Below are positions 42,064-44,599 of a stretch of DNA of 44,599 nucleotides, piece by piece. Each line of letters starts with the position of its first letter. The stretch's first letter is position 1. A program made the position numbers and the translations under genes. This stretch comes from Lachnospiraceae bacterium (GTDB lineage: Bacteria; Bacillota; Clostridia; Lachnospirales; Lachnospiraceae). The DNA lies in assembly GCA_022510565.1 (NCBI GenBank), contig JAFLTE010000020.1, positions 1-44,599 of the forward strand. Reading direction: 5' to 3'. The notes beneath the pieces were generated by a model that was given only the letters and a program-made list of their open reading frames with translations, was not told the origin of the DNA and searched no databases.

Positions 42064-43164
42064 ATGCCCGCTTTCACCAAAATATCGAAACCTATTTTTA
42101 ACGTACGAGGCTTCATTATTCTCATGCTCGGTGTAGTCATTGCAACGCTTATGGCATTTTGGTTCTTTAATTTTGTACCGGAGAACTCCGGAAATATTGC
42201 ACTGATTTACATTCTTGTTTTGATTATCATTATACGTTATACGGACGGATATCTGCCGGGATTGTTTTTTTCTATCATTGCGGTTATCTGTGTAAATTAC
42301 CTGTTTACCTACCCATATTTTGAACTGAATTTTACGCTTTCCGGCTATCCCGTCACATTTCTGGAAATGCTCGGAGTAACTCTTTTCATCAGTACCATGA
42401 CTACGAATATGAAACAACAGGCCCTGCGGATTGCCGAGCAGGATAAATTATTGTCAGAAACAGAGAAAGAAAAGATGCGTGCGAATCTGCTTCGTGCCAT
42501 ATCGCATGACCTGCGAACGCCGCTGACAAGCATTATCGGCGCCAGCTCCTCCTACCTGGAAAACAGTGTTTGGTTGGCAGAGGATGAGAAAAACGCCATT
42601 GTCACACACATACATGAAGATGCCAACTGGCTTTTAAATATGGTAGAAAATCTACTTTCCGTAACCCGAATCAACAATCAGTCTTCCACTGTTAAGAAGA
42701 CCGATGAATCTGTGGAGGAAATTGTCTCTGCTGCTATCAATCGCCTAAAAAAAAGAATGCCCGGGGTATCGTTAGATGTTTCTGTTCCCGACGAACTATT
42801 GTTTCTTCCTATGGACGCTATTCTCATAGAACAGGTCCTTATCAATTTATTGGAGAATGCTATCGTTCACTCGCAAAGCAGACGGCCGATACTTTGTCAA
42901 GTGGATGATGATGACGAGAATGTGATTTTTCGTGTGAGAGACTATGGTATCGGTATTGAGCCGGAAAGATTAAAAAATATCTTTGACGGCAATTCTTATA
43001 TTGGTAACAGCGTATCCGATTCCAACAAAGGAATGGGAATTGGATTATCCATATGCAAAACGATTATCACTGCGCACAACGGCACCATAAATGCCAAGAA
43101 TCATGGAGAGGGCACTGAGTTTTTCTTCTCATTACCCAAAGGAGAAATAAGCGATGAATCTTAG
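42064..43164 (+). CDS. KdpD-like sensor histidine kinase lacking the N-terminal KdpD domain
   Basis: This 366-residue kinase has four hydrophobic segments (about 16-35, 43-60, 64-83, 96-113), the DUF4118-type membrane region of KdpD, then HisKA with His148 in AISHDLRTPLTSIIG and HATPase with LINLLENAIVHS (N box), DYGIGI and GMGIGLSI. The long N-terminal KdpD/USP sensor is absent, so it is a short form. It phosphorylates the regulator encoded by the next gene, which overlaps by 11 bases. AAAGGAG precedes the ATG. In short-form kinases of this type the signal is unknown, and K+ or turgor is only inferred. Confidence 0.9.
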   Translation: MPAFTKISKPIFNVRGFIILMLGVVIATLMAFWFFNFVPENSGNIALIYILVLIIIIRYTDGYLPGLFFSIIAVICVNYLFTYPYFELNFTLSGYPVTFLEMLGVTLFISTMTTNMKQQALRIAEQDKLLSETEKEKMRANLLRAISHDLRTPLTSIIGASSSYLENSVWLAEDEKNAIVTHIHEDANWLLNMVENLLSVTRINNQSSTVKKTDESVEEIVSAAINRLKKRMPGVSLDVSVPDELLFLPMDAILIEQVLINLLENAIVHSQSRRPILCQVDDDDENVIFRVRDYGIGIEPERLKNIFDGNSYIGNSVSDSNKGMGIGLSICKTIITAHNGTINAKNHGEGTEFFFSLPKGEISDES

Positions 43165-43864
43165 ACAAGAAATTTTGTTGATAGAAGACGAGAAAAATAT
43201 TTGTAACTTTATTTCAACTACACTTCGGGCACAAAACTATAAAGTGAGTTTTGCGAATAACGCCGCAAGCGGTCTGTCGCTCGCCGCCTCAGGATGTCCG
43301 GATTTAATTCTGTTGGACTTGGGATTGCCTGATATGGATGGAATCGATGTGATACACAATATACGGGAGTGGAGCAATATTCCTATTATTGTAATCTCTG
43401 CCAGAGCACAAGAACGGGAAAAAGTAGAAGCGTTGGATGCAGGTGCAGACGACTATATTACCAAACCCTTCGGAACTCCCGAGCTGATGGCAAGAATCCG
43501 CACAGCGCTTCGCCGCTGTGCACTAAATAACAGTTCGGCAGCCTCCGGACAAGGCCGCTATGAAGCAAAGGGGTTGGTGATTGATTATGACAGGCATATT
43601 GTTACTGTGGATGGAAATATCGTTCACTTTACACAGATTGAATATAAAATTCTGACTTTTCTTTCGTACAACGCCGGAAAGGTTATCACCTATGACACGT
43701 TGATTACACACGTGTGGGGGCCCTATGCGGACAGCAACAATCGCATTCTGCGTGTCAATATGGCTAACATTCGCAGAAAGCTGGAGCGCAACACTGCTGA
43801 TCCTCAGTATATTTTTACGGAAATCGGTATAGGATACCGGATGATTGACAATGAGAATCTGTGA
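43154..43864 (+). CDS. kdpE: KdpE-like OmpR family response regulator
   Basis: This 236-residue regulator has a receiver domain with the acidic pair Glu11-Asp12, phosphoacceptor Asp55 in LILLDLGLPDMDG and the Lys in DDYITKPFG, then an OmpR-type winged helix (about 140-236) with ILRVNMANIRRKLERN and the wing GIGYRM. It overlaps the kinase gene by 11 bases, so the two are translationally coupled. From its family and the 11-bp units I infer it binds the array at 41897-41984 and perhaps the unit pair at 39036. No kdpFABC genes are present here. Confidence 0.9.
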   Translation: MNLRQEILLIEDEKNICNFISTTLRAQNYKVSFANNAASGLSLAASGCPDLILLDLGLPDMDGIDVIHNIREWSNIPIIVISARAQEREKVEALDAGADDYITKPFGTPELMARIRTALRRCALNNSSAASGQGRYEAKGLVIDYDRHIVTVDGNIVHFTQIEYKILTFLSYNAGKVITYDTLITHVWGPYADSNNRILRVNMANIRRKLERNTADPQYIFTEIGIGYRMIDNENL

Positions 43865-43884
43865 CTAAGCTAACTATATTGCGA

Positions 43885-44185
43885 CTATCGCGCCTGAATT
43901 TCTTCAGGCAGCAACTCATTCATAAGCTGCTCCTGATAAGTTTTATCTGTAGTGGCGCGCTTTAAGTCATCAATCCTGCCAAGGTCTATAAGGATAGAGT
44001 TGAAGCTTGTTTATACGTCTTTCACCTTCCTCGAGACCCTGTTCACGACCTTCTTCCAACAGGGTCATAAAATGCAGTTCTTCATCATATTCATAAATAC
44101 TCATTTTAATCGTCTCCGCTCGATTCTTTCTTAAGAAATTCAAAATTTGACTTTCTGTATCATAACATGTTTTTATCGGAATTGA
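43885..44185 (-). pseudogene. frameshifted C-terminal remnant of an Rpn/PD-(D/E)XK transposase-like gene
   Basis: Read on the minus strand, the stretch encodes FLRKNRAETIKMSIYEYDEE, an EEGREQGLEEGE linker and INKL. One extra C then shifts the frame, and NSILIDLGRIDDLKRAT continues in another frame to NELLPEEIQAR and a stop at 43885. This is the usual C-terminal end of Rpn family recombination-promoting nuclease/putative transposase proteins of Lachnospiraceae. The N-terminal nuclease part is absent. I therefore call it a decayed fragment. Its upstream boundary is approximate. Confidence 0.7.
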
Positions 44186-44293
44186 AAATATGATTTTACT
44201 TGGCAGTATTTAAAGAGAATTGTATATTAATAGAAGGCTATTTCCGATATCATTTCCGAAACAAACAAGTCTTTTGCGTAAAATCAGAAAATC

Positions 44294-44337
44294 ACCTTAC
44301 GTTTTCTATTGCATGTTACCTTACGTAATGTTATAGA
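44294..44337 (+). promoter_or_regulatory. promoter and direct repeats before the ABC gene
   Basis: TTGCAT (44309-44314), a 17-base spacer and TATAGA (44332-44337). ACCTTACGT occurs twice (44294 and 44318), the second overlapping the spacer and containing TTACGTAA. This fits operator sites of a GntR/YtrA- or PadR-like regulator. Confidence 0.5.
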
Positions 44338-44391
44338 ATGGAGATACAAAAAGAAATGATATCCGTCAAAAACGGACAGGGAGGCGTGAAG

Positions 44392-44599
44392 ATGATAGTG
44401 ATTGAGCATCTGGAGAAGAAGTACAAGGGAACGGACAAAGGCATCAAGGATATTTCGCTGCATGTGGAAAAGGGAGATCTGTTTGCCTTCATAGGACATA
44501 ACGGTGCAGGTAAGACGACTCTGTTAAAATGTATCACCGGAATCCATGATTTTGATAAAGGGAAGATTATGATCGATGGAACCGACCTGGAGCAGAATC
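44392..44599 (+). CDS. ABC transporter ATP-binding protein, 3'-truncated by window edge
   Basis: The first 69 codons encode the start of an ATPase subunit: EHLEKKYKGTDKGIKDISLHV (split by the first strand turn) and Walker A GHNGAGKTT (about residues 39-47). GGGAGG lies 7 bases before the ATG. The rest, including the signature and Walker B, is beyond the window. The Walker A variant with His and short N-terminus fit YtrB/BcrA-type drug or antibiotic export ATPases, which agrees with the operator-like repeats upstream, but this is a guess. Confidence 0.85.
   Translation, partial: MIVIEHLEKKYKGTDKGIKDISLHVEKGDLFAFIGHNGAGKTTLLKCITGIHDFDKGKIMIDGTDLEQN

Noticed and set aside
42064..43864. Complete kdp operon
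   Set aside because: Only a short KdpD-like kinase and KdpE-like regulator are present. kdpA, kdpB and kdpC are absent in the window.

Overview
The window looks like chromosome of a spore-forming member of the Clostridia, most likely Lachnospiraceae. The evidence is an alpha/beta-type small acid-soluble spore protein, the tig-clpP-clpX-engB order, a clostridial form of GlnRS, AGGAGG-type ribosome binding sites, Gram-positive lipoprotein export, and several families common in that group (DUF6062, DUF2225, DUF1538, HPE-type J proteins). Taxonomy is inferred from gene content, not from a search. No rRNA, tRNA, CRISPR array or intact insertion sequence was seen.

Layout. 1-2.2 kb: the end of an AT-rich GNAT acetyltransferase, then mtnA and a class II aldolase that together fit a 5-deoxyribose/methylthioribose salvage (DHAP shunt) pathway. 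2.35-10.1 kb: a tight four-gene unit of HscC-like Hsp70, membrane-anchored J-domain protein with HPE instead of HPD, DHH phosphoesterase with an extra C-terminal domain, and a 1045-residue TIR/transmembrane/beta-propeller protein. This is my main candidate for an undescribed system. 10.3-14.4 kb: glnS, a DUF2225 zinc protein and a MocR-type regulator. 14.4-18.8 kb, minus strand: a TetR regulator with a candidate operator and a heterodimeric ABC exporter. 19-26.2 kb: an acidic membrane protein, DUF6062 protein, HAD phosphatase, malQ with a LacI-type regulator, a CYTH protein, a DJ-1/PfpI protein and the spore protein.

26.2-29 kb: a structured leader, a lipoprotein and a fused permease-ATPase that form an uptake ABC system. 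29-34.2 kb: trigger factor, ClpP, ClpX, EngB and an AI-2E family membrane protein (protein quality control and ribosome assembly). 34.2-38.9 kb: a D-2-hydroxyacid dehydrogenase overlapping a VanZ-family protein, a DUF308 protein, an unknown 154-residue protein, a MetH-activation-domain-like protein, and an SDR plus NTF2-like pair.

39.1-43.9 kb is the second region of interest. A DUF1538 membrane protein (two repeats) sits with a duplicated PII-like protein. Next come two divergent/convergent microproteins, then a short KdpD-like kinase and KdpE-like regulator. An 88-bp array of eight phased 11-bp units lies in front of the kinase gene, and two similar units lie in front of the DUF1538 gene. 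This suggests one regulator controls both, perhaps in ion homeostasis. The window ends with a frameshifted remnant of an Rpn-type nuclease/transposase-like gene and the start of an ABC ATPase gene.
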